This document shows, one piece after another, positions 44,364 to 53,359 of a stretch of DNA of 64,000 nt; within the stretch, counting starts at the first letter, position 1, and each line of letters begins with the position of its first letter. Below the pieces are notes generated by a model that saw nothing but the letters and a program-made list of their open reading frames with translations, made no database searches and was not told the DNA's origin. Both the position numbers and the translations under genes were made by a program. The stretch is taken from contig CAZYYE010000002.1 of NCBI GenBank assembly GCA_964651535.1, positions 186,001-250,000 on the forward strand, read 5' to 3'. The DNA is from Terrimesophilobacter sp964651535 (GTDB lineage Bacteria; Actinomycetota; Actinomycetes; Actinomycetales; Microbacteriaceae).

Positions 44364-44440
44364 GTATACAAAGATACCATTGCAAAGAACTCTTTGCAAC
44401 TATCTCTTTGCATTAGTTTCTTTGCATTCATTCCTTTGCA
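44364..44440 (-). promoter_or_regulatory. 14-bp tandem operator array (TGCAAAG iterons)
   Basis: On the minus strand TGCAAAG recurs at 44440, 44426, 44412 and 44398, exactly every 14 bp. TGCAATG follows at 44384 and TGTATAC at 44370, continuing the same period right up to the GTG start. The fourth unit also forms an inverted repeat, TTGCAAAG...CTTTGCAA. The AT-rich spacers differ from unit to unit, so the core is conserved, not the whole repeat. Confidence 0.75.
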
Positions 44441-44479
44441 TCCGTGGTGCCTGCTCGAAGCGGCACGGCGACGCAACAG

Positions 44480-45289
44480 TCACCCTCGGCAGATCACCTC
44501 GCCGTGCGGCATGGCCAGCCAGCCATCCGGTTCGTTGATCCAGTCCCGCCACGCGCGGGAAATGTCGATGAGGTCATCCTGGTGGGCCAGCCCCGCATCG
44601 ATCGCGTCAACGGCCAGCGCCGACTGCAGAATCCGGGTCTCCCACATGCTCCCCCACCACTCGCGGTCCGCCTCGGAGTTGAACCCCCACACGGATGCCG
44701 TCGAATCGATCTCCGCGTAGCCTGCGCTCCTCGCCCACGATTTGAGTCGCCTCCCCGCATCGGGCTCCGTGTTGTTGCTCCGATAGACCGCTCGGATGAG
44801 CTCCAGCCACCGATCGAGACCCTCGGAGTCCGGGAACCAGAAGCACGCGCCATAGTCGACGTCCCGCGCCGCGACGATGCCGTCGGCCGTGCGCACGCGC
44901 CGGAACTCGCGCAGTACCCGCACCGGATCGGAGAGGTGTTGAAGCACCTGGTGGGCGTGGACCACGTCGAACGACTCGTCTTCGTAGTCCAGTTCGTACG
45001 CGTTGCCGACCACGAATTCGACGTTATCGACATCCCGCTCGGCGGCAATCTCCGTTGCCCTTTGGATGACCTGCTCCGACGCATCTACGCCGACCACTTT
45101 GGCGGGGCTCACTATCGCCGCAATGTCGATGGTGATCGTGCCTGGACCGCAGCCGACATCCAGGACTGTTGTGCCGGAATGCAGGTACGGTGCGAGATAG
45201 GCCGCAGAGTTCTCAACGGTGCGCCAACTGTGGGAGCGAAGGACGCTCTCGTGGTGACCGTGGCTGTAGCTCTCTGACGGTACCGCCAT
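44480..45289 (-). CDS. Class I SAM-dependent methyltransferase
   Basis: A 269-residue protein. Motif I is 'TTVLDVGCGPGTITIDIA' near residue 40, motif II 'VVGVDASEQVIQRA', and 'DESFDVVHAHQVLQHLSDP' is the UbiE/Methyltransf_11 motif. The extended C-terminus of about 110 residues may bind the acceptor. Substrate unknown. Its start is 25 bp from the divergent M3 peptidase, so they share a promoter region. Confidence 0.9.
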   Translation of the reverse strand: MAVPSESYSHGHHESVLRSHSWRTVENSAAYLAPYLHSGTTVLDVGCGPGTITIDIAAIVSPAKVVGVDASEQVIQRATEIAAERDVDNVEFVVGNAYELDYEDESFDVVHAHQVLQHLSDPVRVLREFRRVRTADGIVAARDVDYGACFWFPDSEGLDRWLELIRAVYRSNNTEPDAGRRLKSWARSAGYAEIDSTASVWGFNSEADREWWGSMWETRILQSALAVDAIDAGLAHQDDLIDISRAWRDWINEPDGWLAMPHGEVICRG

Positions 45290-45314
45290 GTCTACAGCCT
45301 AATAAGGTTGGAGG

Positions 45315-47336
45315 ATGATGAACCCGTTTTTTCAACCGAGCACCCTCCCCTTCGAACTGCCGCCGTTCGCGGATATCGAGGACGAGCACTACCTGCCTGC
45401 TTTCGAGAAGGGATTCGAGGAGCAGCTCGCCGAGGTGTCGAACATCACTCGACGGCGCGACATGCCGACGTTCGAGAACACGCTCGTGCCTCTCGAGCGC
45501 AGCGGCCAAACGCTCACGCGCGTGGCCCGGGTGTTTTACAACAAGTCCTCGTCAGACTCGAGCGATTTCACGAACGAGCTTGAGGAGCAGATCGCTCCGC
45601 GCATGGCCGCGCACGAGGATGCCATCAAGCTCGACGCTCAGCTTTATTGGCGCATCAAGACGATTCACGACCAGTTGGACTCCCTCGAGCTCAACGATGA
45701 GCAGCGGTACCTCGTGGAGCGCTATTTCACGGAAATGACACTCGCTGGGGCCGGACTCGACGACGAGCAGAAGGAGAAGCTCAAGGACTTCAACCAGAAG
45801 CTCTCGACGCTTACGACCCGATTCGAAAAAAACCTTCTGGCGGACACGAATGATCTCGCCGTCGTCATCGACGACGTAGCGGAGCTCGACGGCCTCGGCG
45901 CAGGCGAAATCTCCGCCGCAGCGGAGGCGGCGAAGGAGCGCGGTCTCGACGGGAAGTACCTCGTGACCCTCGTGCTGCCGACCGGGCATCCGTACCTTTC
46001 AAGCCTGACGCGCCGCGACGTTCGCGAGCGCATCATGGCGGCATCCCGCTCGCGGGGAAACCGGGGCGGCGATCACGACAACACGAAACTCGTGTTGGAG
46101 ATTGCGAAACTTCGGGCCGAGCGCGCAAGGCTTCTCGGGTTTGACACGCACGCCGGGTTCGTGACCGCGGACGAGACGGCCAAGACTCCGGAGGCTGTCG
46201 CCGCCATGCTGGGCAAGCTCGCCCCTCCTGCGGCCCGCAATGCGCGCGCCGAGCAGAAAGACCTCGAGGAGATCGCCGGCCACAGCATCGAGCCGTGGGA
46301 CTGGGACTATTACACGGAGAAAGTTCGCAAGAAGAAGTACGACGTCGATACCGCGGCGATGCGCCCCTACTTCGAGATCGAGCGCGTCATGCGCGACGGT
46401 GTGTTCCACGCGGCAACCCTGCTGTATGGCATCTCGTTCACGGAGCGTCCGGACCTCGTTGCCTACCACCCCGATGCCCGCGTGTTCGAGGTCACGAATG
46501 AGGACGGCTCGCCCGTCGGCTTGTACGTGTGCGATCTGTACACGCGCGACTCCAAGCGCGGAGGCGCGTGGATGAACGAGCTCGTCGGCCAAAACGACCT
46601 GCTCGATCAGCCGGTCGTCGTGGTGAACAACCTGAACGTCCCGAAGCCCGCGGCCGGAGAGCCCACGTTGCTCACGTACGACGAGGTCAACACGTTCTTC
46701 CATGAATTCGGTCACGCATTGCATGGCTTGTTCGCCCGAGTGACGTATCCGAAGTTCACCGGCACGAGCGTGTTCCGCGATTTCGTGGAATTCCCGAGCC
46801 AGGTGAACGAGATGTGGATGCTGTGGCCGGAAGTGCTCGAAAACTACGCCGTGCATCACGAGACGGGCGAGCCGATGCCGCAGGAACTCGTCGACAAGCT
46901 CAAGGCTTCCGAGCAGTTCAACGAAGGTTTCAAGACGAGCGAGTACCTCGCCGCTGCGATGCTCGATCAGGCGTGGCACGCGATCACCGCCGATGACTCG
47001 GTCACGAATGTTGCGAAGTTCGAGGCCAATGCGCTCGCGGCGGTCGGGCTCGATAACCCGGCAGTTCCCACGCGGTACTCGAGCACCTACTTTGCGCACA
47101 CGTTCGCCGGAGGATATGACGCCGGGTACTACTCCTACATTTGGAGCGAAGTGTTGGACGCCGACACCGTGGAGTGGTTCAAGGAGAATGGCGGGTTGAC
47201 CCGCGCGAACGGAGACCGGTTCCGCGAGAAGCTGCTGGGCGTCGGAGGCAAGATGGATGCGCTGGACGCCTACCGCGACTTCCGCGGTCGCGACGCGGTC
47301 ATCGAGCCGCTGCTGAAGCGCCGCGGCCTGGAGTAA
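45315..47336 (+). CDS. M3-family metallopeptidase (oligopeptidase A / Dcp type)
   Basis: A 673-residue zinc peptidase that degrades cytoplasmic oligopeptides. The zinc motif is 'NTFFHEFGHALHGLF' (His463, Glu464, His467), and the third-ligand Glu lies in the following 'FVEFPSQVNEMWM'. No signal peptide is seen. Two adjacent ATGs (45315, 45318) follow GGAGG; the second has the more usual spacing. The stop is 3 bp before a palindromic repeat cluster. Confidence 0.94.
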   Translation: MMNPFFQPSTLPFELPPFADIEDEHYLPAFEKGFEEQLAEVSNITRRRDMPTFENTLVPLERSGQTLTRVARVFYNKSSSDSSDFTNELEEQIAPRMAAHEDAIKLDAQLYWRIKTIHDQLDSLELNDEQRYLVERYFTEMTLAGAGLDDEQKEKLKDFNQKLSTLTTRFEKNLLADTNDLAVVIDDVAELDGLGAGEISAAAEAAKERGLDGKYLVTLVLPTGHPYLSSLTRRDVRERIMAASRSRGNRGGDHDNTKLVLEIAKLRAERARLLGFDTHAGFVTADETAKTPEAVAAMLGKLAPPAARNARAEQKDLEEIAGHSIEPWDWDYYTEKVRKKKYDVDTAAMRPYFEIERVMRDGVFHAATLLYGISFTERPDLVAYHPDARVFEVTNEDGSPVGLYVCDLYTRDSKRGGAWMNELVGQNDLLDQPVVVVNNLNVPKPAAGEPTLLTYDEVNTFFHEFGHALHGLFARVTYPKFTGTSVFRDFVEFPSQVNEMWMLWPEVLENYAVHHETGEPMPQELVDKLKASEQFNEGFKTSEYLAAAMLDQAWHAITADDSVTNVAKFEANALAAVGLDNPAVPTRYSSTYFAHTFAGGYDAGYYSYIWSEVLDADTVEWFKENGGLTRANGDRFREKLLGVGGKMDALDAYRDFRGRDAVIEPLLKRRGLE

Positions 47337-47338
47337 CC

Positions 47339-47515
47339 GTTCCCTGAGGAGGGCAAAGCCCGTCTCGAAGGGAACGCCAGAGTGACTTGCGGGCCCGCTC
47401 CCTGCGGAGGCCCGAAGGGCCGTCTCGAAGGGAACGCCAAAGTGACTTTCCGACTTCCCTTCGAGGCTCACTGGGTTCGCACCTCAGAGAACGGGAAACT
47501 GCTCCTCAGGGAGCG
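47339..47515. repeat. Cluster of palindromic REP-like elements
   Basis: Two full units occur at 47339-47375 and about 47397-47435: GTTCCCTGAGGAG, a variable GC core, then CGTCTCGAAGGGAAC, with outer arms GTTCCC/GGGAAC. Each is followed by GCCA(A/G)AGTGACTT. A rearranged, inverted copy (CTTCCCTTCGAGGCTCACT ... CTCCTCAGGGAGC) runs to 47515 and into the BenE 3' end. The same family recurs at 56496-56759. Confidence 0.8.
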
Positions 47516-48699
47516 GTTTCTTCCGCAACAGGCAGCGCTTCTGTTCGCGGTGGCCGCCGCCCCCAGCCCAGCCACAACATGAATACGGCCCCGACCAGCA
47601 AACCCCAGAAGGCTGACCCGATCCCGATCAGTGTGAACCCGGATGCCGTCACGAGGAACGTCGCAACGGCCGTGATCCGATGTGGGGGGTCTTCCAGGGC
47701 GCCAGTGATGGAGGTGATGAGCGCCCCGACCACCGCGAGTCCGGCGACGGCGATGATGAGGATGGGCGGCGACGCGGCAACCAACGCGGTCGCAACTCCG
47801 GCGCCGAGTCCGAGCAGCAGATAGAGGATCCCTGCGCTCAGCGTGGCGATCCAACGCCGGGACTTGTCCGGGTCCGCCTCTGGGCTCGCCATGATCGCGG
47901 CGGTGATGGCCGCGAGGTTGATGGCGTGGCCGCCGAAGAACGCTCCACCAACGGTTGCGACGCCGGTGCCGACAAGCACCGGGCGTGGGGGTGTGGTGTA
48001 TCCGAAGGTGGACATCACGACAAAGCCCGGCACGTTCTGCCCTGCCATCGTCACAATGAACAACGGCAACCCGAGGCTGACGATCACGGCGGGGTCGAAC
48101 ACGGGCACTACGAACGAGAGCTGAGGTGCGAGCTGCGCTTTCTGCACCCAATCGCCTCCAGCTGAAATCGCGATCACGATGGCGGCGACGAGCATGGCGG
48201 CGGGCACCGCCCACCGCGGCGCGAGCCGGAGCATGACGAGCCAGACGAGGATGATCGGCAGCGCCAGAAGCGGGAAGTCGATCATGGCCGTGACCGGCGC
48301 GAGGCAGATCGGGAACAGGATTCCGGCAAGCATGGCGCTCGCGATCGGTTTCGGGATGCTCGTCATGAGCCGCCCGAGCGCTGGCCACAGACCGCAGAGC
48401 ACGATGAGCGCGCCGCACACGATGAACGCGCCGACCGCCGCCGCAAAGTTTGCGTGACTTTGTCCGGCAGCGACGAGCAATGCTGCGCCCGGAGTCGACC
48501 ACGCAATCGAGATGGGAATGCGGTACATGAGCGCGAACACGATCGAGGTGATGCCCACGGTCACGCACAGAATGAGCAGCCCGGAGGATGCCTGCGCGTC
48601 GGTTGCCCCCACCGTCTGCAGACCGGCGATGACGAGCGCGAACGACGTGGCGAAGCCGGCGATGGAGCCGACAATTCCGGCGGAAATGGGCTGCAGGAT
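47506..48699 (-). CDS. BenE-family transporter with non-canonical apparent start
   Basis: About 397 residues and 11-12 helices; the family includes benzoate:H+ symporters. Blocks include 'FVIVTM' -like 'LFIVTMAGQNVPGFVV' and 'GGAFFGGHAINLAAITAAI'. The homologous N-terminus 'LQPISAGIVGSIAGFATSFA' is encoded upstream of the first GTG (48612) but begins with ATC at 48699 where homologues have ATG, after AAAGGA. A start from GTG 48612 would lose the first helix. The substrate may be an aromatic acid, but no catabolic gene is near. Confidence 0.8.
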   Translation of the reverse strand: MLQPISAGIVGSIAGFATSFALVIAGLQTVGATDAQASSGLLILCVTVGITSIVFALMYRIPISIAWSTPGAALLVAAGQSHANFAAAVGAFIVCGALIVLCGLWPALGRLMTSIPKPIASAMLAGILFPICLAPVTAMIDFPLLALPIILVWLVMLRLAPRWAVPAAMLVAAIVIAISAGGDWVQKAQLAPQLSFVVPVFDPAVIVSLGLPLFIVTMAGQNVPGFVVMSTFGYTTPPRPVLVGTGVATVGGAFFGGHAINLAAITAAIMASPEADPDKSRRWIATLSAGILYLLLGLGAGVATALVAASPPILIIAVAGLAVVGALITSITGALEDPPHRITAVATFLVTASGFTLIGIGSAFWGLLVGAVFMLWLGWGRRPPRTEALPVAEETAP

Positions 48700-48743
48700 G
48701 GGCTATCGGTCCTTTGCGTCACGCGGGCGGGAGTGACGCCATC

Positions 48744-50954
48744 CTATGGCGTGAATACTCCCCGCAATTGTTCCCACGACGATGCGCGCACGTACACCGG
48801 GATCTCATCGATCGGCACTGACCTGGAGACCACTTGCTCTCCCGCGAAAGACTGGCCGGTCCAGGCATCCACCCATTCGCCCCTCGGGAGATAGGTGTCC
48901 CAGGTGTGCGCGCCCGGCTCGGTCACGGGAGACACGAGCATATCGTTGCCGAGCAGGTATTGCCGTGGAAAGTCCCAAATGCGCGGATCGTTGGGCCACT
49001 CGAAGAAGAGAGCGCGCATCAGCGGTGCGGAGTGTTCGATGCAAAGCTCTGCCTGAGCGACCAAATACGGTACGAGGCGTTCGCGGAGTTCCGTGAAATG
49101 CCGGTAGACGGTCAGCGCGCGCGGGTCACCGGATTGCTCGGCAACATTCCACGGCGTGCGGTCGCGCGAAGGAACTCGATGCGCGTTGAATTCCGCGTGG
49201 TATTGCATGATCGGGCTGAATACCGCCATCGCACCGGTGCGCAGGTACAACTCGGCAGTGGGCAACTCGCCGGAGAACCCACCATGATCCCAGCTCCACG
49301 AAAAAATACCAGAGGCACCCGCCGTTAACCCCGCCGTGACCGAAGCACGATATGCCTCCCAGGTGGAACGCTCATCACCAGCCCAATGTCCCGGGAAGCT
49401 TCCTGCTCCTGCGTGACCGGCCCGACTAAAGGTCATGCCGTCGGTCCCAGCCCGGGCAAGCAGTTCGTGAAACGCCTGAGCATAGAGATTGGGGTAACGG
49501 TTATTCGTCACGTCGCCTCTCGTGCCATCCCCGAATCGCAGTTCATCACCCCACGTGTGTTCACCGCCATCCGTCTTGAACCCATCAACGCCCATCTCCT
49601 CGAGCAGGTAGCGTCGCTTGTCGGTCCACCACCCGCGCACGTCAGGCCTCGTGAAGTCGGGTAGCAACGCGCGAGGGAACCACCATCCTCGGTTGCGGTA
49701 CGGGCTGCCATCTTCTTCCATAACCGCGTATCCGCGCTCAATCAGCGCAACTCGATCAGCTATGAGTTGTTCATCGTCTTCGATGTCATGGTCGGGAACC
49801 ACGGGAATCTGCCACAGGATCACTTTCACACCCCGAGCATGCAACCGATCGATCATGCCTTTCGGGTCCGGCCATGCACCGTTTGGCGGGAATGTGAAAT
49901 CGGCGTAACTCAGTGGTTCACCATCATGGCGCGGGGTGTACTGAGCGTCGCGCCAGATGTGGATCGTGCCCTCGTCGCTCCACGCTTCGATCACGATCGC
50001 GCCAACCGCGACGCCTTCGGCCAGCGATCGTTCGACCTCCGCCTCGACGCGTTCCTGAGTGTTCCACTCGTTGGAACTGATCCAGGGACGATAGGCCCAT
50101 TCCGGTATGCGTGCCGGGGTGCCCACGGTGCTGAGAAACCCTGCAAGCACTTCGGACGGCGAACCGTCCCACGATCGGAGCGTGACGACCGGATCGTCCG
50201 GGTCAATAAGCACTTCCACTCGCAAAAGGTCCAAATCTCGGGCACCAACATCGAACCACACGCGGCGAGTCGTATCGACGTGAAATCCCCAGCCTGACCC
50301 ACCCACGACGTGCGCGAACGGCACGGGAAGGTACGTGCGCTCACCCTGGTCGCAGTACTGCTCAAACACAGTCGCATCAACGGCCCAGCCCCGCTGGTCG
50401 AGCGCGTGGAAACGTTCGCCGAGCCCGACGACATGCTCGTTGGAACCAAGACCCAACGCGAACCGCGCGCGCAGCACCCTGCCGTCTGCGACCAGCCACT
50501 CCAGGCTTCCGGCCGCCAAATGGCCGGGAGCGCCACGCTCGACAAGTTCGCCTCCAGTTGGCCGCCAAGTGCCGACCGGGAGTGCAAACCACTCGGTGGC
50601 TGACCGGGCATCGTGAGCGCGGAATCGGTATCGAACCCGGTCTCCCGCAGCAAACGGGCCAATGGAAACGATCCACGCATCCAGACCGCCCGTGTCCTCG
50701 CCAGCTTCGGCGGCGGCCGCAAGGTGACCGTCGACCTCGCCCAGCGCTCGCCCTGACGCAGCCGAATCAAGTGCAGAAGTGACGAGAGACATTGTCGCGT
50801 CATTGACGTCAACCTCGATAACCGGTGCACCAACTTCGCTCGATGCGAGAACACCTATGGTGACAATCTCGCCATCCACTGGTACTTCTGGCGACCGCTG
50901 GTCAAGGCTTGGTCGGTACGCGTGTCCACGTCCGGACGGTTTGTGGCGGATCAA
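48744..50954 (-). CDS. Glycoside hydrolase family 31 protein (alpha-glucosidase/xylosidase type)
   Basis: A 736-residue enzyme without a signal peptide, so cytoplasmic. The GH31 nucleophile is in 'DGFKTDGGEH' (Asp462) and the acid/base in 'GHWAGDERSTW' (Asp527). 'RPWISSNEWNTQERVEAEVE' starts the catalytic barrel; N- and C-terminal beta domains flank it. TTG 50954 overlaps the GH15 stop (TTGA) and follows AGGAG at 10 bases. It should cleave alpha-linked oligosaccharides imported by the ABC system; linkage unknown. Confidence 0.92.
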   Translation of the reverse strand: MIRHKPSGRGHAYRPSLDQRSPEVPVDGEIVTIGVLASSEVGAPVIEVDVNDATMSLVTSALDSAASGRALGEVDGHLAAAAEAGEDTGGLDAWIVSIGPFAAGDRVRYRFRAHDARSATEWFALPVGTWRPTGGELVERGAPGHLAAGSLEWLVADGRVLRARFALGLGSNEHVVGLGERFHALDQRGWAVDATVFEQYCDQGERTYLPVPFAHVVGGSGWGFHVDTTRRVWFDVGARDLDLLRVEVLIDPDDPVVTLRSWDGSPSEVLAGFLSTVGTPARIPEWAYRPWISSNEWNTQERVEAEVERSLAEGVAVGAIVIEAWSDEGTIHIWRDAQYTPRHDGEPLSYADFTFPPNGAWPDPKGMIDRLHARGVKVILWQIPVVPDHDIEDDEQLIADRVALIERGYAVMEEDGSPYRNRGWWFPRALLPDFTRPDVRGWWTDKRRYLLEEMGVDGFKTDGGEHTWGDELRFGDGTRGDVTNNRYPNLYAQAFHELLARAGTDGMTFSRAGHAGAGSFPGHWAGDERSTWEAYRASVTAGLTAGASGIFSWSWDHGGFSGELPTAELYLRTGAMAVFSPIMQYHAEFNAHRVPSRDRTPWNVAEQSGDPRALTVYRHFTELRERLVPYLVAQAELCIEHSAPLMRALFFEWPNDPRIWDFPRQYLLGNDMLVSPVTEPGAHTWDTYLPRGEWVDAWTGQSFAGEQVVSRSVPIDEIPVYVRASSWEQLRGVFTP

Positions 50955-52063
50955 CTTTCAGGTTCTCCTGTCATGCGAAGGCTGGTTGCGAGCGTGAGGT
51001 ACATGGCGTGCGACCACAAAAGCGGGGAGGCACTCGGCCCCCATCGATCGATCCACTCGGCTGTGCGCTCGGGATGGAGTGCGTGAGCATCGACCTGTTC
51101 GGGCAGATTGAGACTTTCGTCGGACTGGTCGGCAATCCAATTTGCGAGCTCGACGGCGCGTTCAGTGTTGCCGGTGACCGCGTGGTGCCACCCGAGGAAC
51201 CCTGCGAGCAAAATCCACTCGCCGCCGCCGTAATAGGTATCTGCACGGAAGCGGTAAACACCGCCGGGCGCCAGCTCGTCTTCAATTTTGTCGATGGTGG
51301 CCATGGCTATCGGGTCACTCGGCGGGTACAGACCAAATGGAGTCACGCACGCAATCAGACTCGCGTCGATCTCTTCACTACCGAAGTATTTGATGAGGTG
51401 GCCATCGTGCACACCCTCCGACGCCACGAGAGCGGAAATCTGCCCGGCGACGTCTTTGGCTCTCGCACGGAGCTCTACGCCCAGTTCCGGCCATTCGCTC
51501 GCTGCCAGAAGGCCACTACGAATGGGGGCGAGGCTCGACGGATGCCTATGGTTTCCGTTTTCCTCCCACCAGTCATAAAACGGGCTTGCCCAGAACACGC
51601 ACAGATACCGGACAGTCAGCTCGATGCCGGAGGTGAACGGTGCCCGGCTCCGACCATGGCGAAGCGAATGCTGATCGAGCGCCCAAAGCCACGCTCCATA
51701 ACCATCCAGTTGAAAGTCCTGCCACTCAGTGCCAGACACGTCTCCATCCACCGTGTATCTGGTGTGGAGGTGTTCGGTGAGCGCGACGTCCTCCACGTCG
51801 CGCTCACCCCGGGCGACCAGATCCAGGATCTGTTCGCTTCGGTCGGTAAGGATGCGATTGCACCAGCCGAAGAATGCTTCAGCACTGGCAACCTCACCCA
51901 CCCGGCTCATCGCATCAGCGATAAACGCCCCATCCCTGAACCAGCTGAACTGATACGTCGGAAAGGTCGGAGACGCGAGGTACGCTCCGGTGGCCGCTTG
52001 TCCACCCTTGATAACCTCAATACTGCGTGAGATTAGGGCCTCGTGAGTCGGATTGTTCGTCAT
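50951..52063 (-). CDS. Glycoside hydrolase family 15 protein (glucoamylase/glucodextranase-like)
   Basis: A 370-residue (alpha/alpha)6-barrel enzyme, cytoplasmic. 'YQFSWFRDGAFIADAM' and 'DFQLDGYGAWLWAL' are substrate-site blocks; the general acid is expected in 'WWEENGNHRHPSSLA' and the base in 'GGGEWILLAGFLGWH'. The N-terminal beta domain of full GH15 enzymes is absent. It releases glucose from the non-reducing end of alpha-glucans. It lies 2 bp after the binding-protein gene and overlaps GH31 by 4 bp. Confidence 0.9.
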   Translation of the reverse strand: MTNNPTHEALISRSIEVIKGGQAATGAYLASPTFPTYQFSWFRDGAFIADAMSRVGEVASAEAFFGWCNRILTDRSEQILDLVARGERDVEDVALTEHLHTRYTVDGDVSGTEWQDFQLDGYGAWLWALDQHSLRHGRSRAPFTSGIELTVRYLCVFWASPFYDWWEENGNHRHPSSLAPIRSGLLAASEWPELGVELRARAKDVAGQISALVASEGVHDGHLIKYFGSEEIDASLIACVTPFGLYPPSDPIAMATIDKIEDELAPGGVYRFRADTYYGGGEWILLAGFLGWHHAVTGNTERAVELANWIADQSDESLNLPEQVDAHALHPERTAEWIDRWGPSASPLLWSHAMYLTLATSLRMTGEPES

Positions 52064-52065
52064 GT

Positions 52066-53328
52066 TTAGAGCAGCGCGTTGACTTCTTCGACGGCCTTGT
52101 TCAGGGCGTCTTCAACGGACATTTCTCCCAACACTGCTTTCTGCAAATACAAGGTCACAATGTCCTGGAGCTCCTGCTGGCGCTCGATTACTGGTGGTAC
52201 GACAACCGAGTCGAGGGAGTCGAACACCGCCTGGCGGTTAGCCGGAGGCGTGATCGACAGGTATGGCTCAAGCAACGCCTTGTCCGCAACGGCCGGAAGT
52301 TCCCAGTCTTCGTTTAAACGAATGTGGACCGTGAGATCTGATGAAGCAAGGTACTGAAGCCACTTGGCAGACTCAACCGGGTGCTTGGTATTCGCGGAAG
52401 CGACACCAGCGTTGGCGAAGAAGTGTGACGCGTGCTGGGTATTTCCCGGCTCGACAACGATGTCCCACTTGCTCGGGATGTCGAGCAGATTGTTGAATTG
52501 CCAGATTCCGTTGTGCCACATGGCAATCTTTCCCTGCTGGAAAAGCACGTCGTCACCAATACCGCCCATTTGGGCTTCGTTTGGCATGGTGGTGCCGACC
52601 TTGTCCACCAAGTGGTGGGCAGCTGCTATCCCAGCCTTGCTGTTGAAGGTTGCCTTCGTCATGTCTGCGTTGAAGAACTCCCCCCCACTTTGTGCAAGCG
52701 ACTTGTAAAACTCAAAGAACTGGACAGGCTGATACTCGCCGAAAACCCCGGCGCCCACATCTGTGAGCTTCGCCGCAGCCGCCTTCTCGTCGGCCCAAGT
52801 CCAGTCGGCGGTCGGATAGTCCAGCCCAGCCGCATCAAACAGGTCCTTGTTGTAGATGAGGACAACTACTGAGAAGCTCTCTGGAAGTCCCAGCTGCACC
52901 CCGTCGTAATTGAACGCGTCATAGGCTTTGGGGAAGTAGACACTCTTATCAATGGCGTCGGGTGCCGCCGATTCAAGGTCCAGTAGTGCTCCGGACGAGG
53001 CGAACGAAACGAAATTTTCGTAATTCAACTCGAAGGTGTCGGGCGCTGTATTTCCGGCGATTCGTGTCTTCAGCGACGTGAAGTAATCCTCATACGGGGC
53101 GTTCTGCACCTTAACGGTGATGTTGGGATTTTCGTCTTCAAAGGCGTCGACAATTCGCTGGAGTTGAGCCTCGTGGTCCGCACCCGCGGTGAAGTTGAAG
53201 AATTCAATAGTGACGGGTCCGTCGCTTTGCTCAGGACCAGCAGAACATCCGGTGAGCAGCAGAGCGGCGGTGGCGAGAATTCCCATTCCTGCCATGCGCC
53301 AGCGTGCTGCGGGAGTTGTGGTGTGCAT
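52066..53328 (-). CDS. ABC sugar transporter substrate-binding lipoprotein
   Basis: A 420-residue lipoprotein: signal 'MGILATAALLLTGCSAG' with lipobox LTGC, then a cluster-B sugar-binding fold ('VTIEFFNFTAGADHEAQLQR', 'NAPYEDYFTSLKTRIAGN'). ATG 53328 follows AGAGGA by 12 bases. It should capture an alpha-gluco-oligosaccharide for the two permeases upstream. No ATPase is encoded in the operon, so a shared MsiK-type ATPase elsewhere is presumed. Confidence 0.92.
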   Translation of the reverse strand: MHTTTPAARWRMAGMGILATAALLLTGCSAGPEQSDGPVTIEFFNFTAGADHEAQLQRIVDAFEDENPNITVKVQNAPYEDYFTSLKTRIAGNTAPDTFELNYENFVSFASSGALLDLESAAPDAIDKSVYFPKAYDAFNYDGVQLGLPESFSVVVLIYNKDLFDAAGLDYPTADWTWADEKAAAAKLTDVGAGVFGEYQPVQFFEFYKSLAQSGGEFFNADMTKATFNSKAGIAAAHHLVDKVGTTMPNEAQMGGIGDDVLFQQGKIAMWHNGIWQFNNLLDIPSKWDIVVEPGNTQHASHFFANAGVASANTKHPVESAKWLQYLASSDLTVHIRLNEDWELPAVADKALLEPYLSITPPANRQAVFDSLDSVVVPPVIERQQELQDIVTLYLQKAVLGEMSVEDALNKAVEEVNALL

Positions 53329-53359
53329 GATTGCGTTTATTCCTCTCTTAGTGAAGGGC

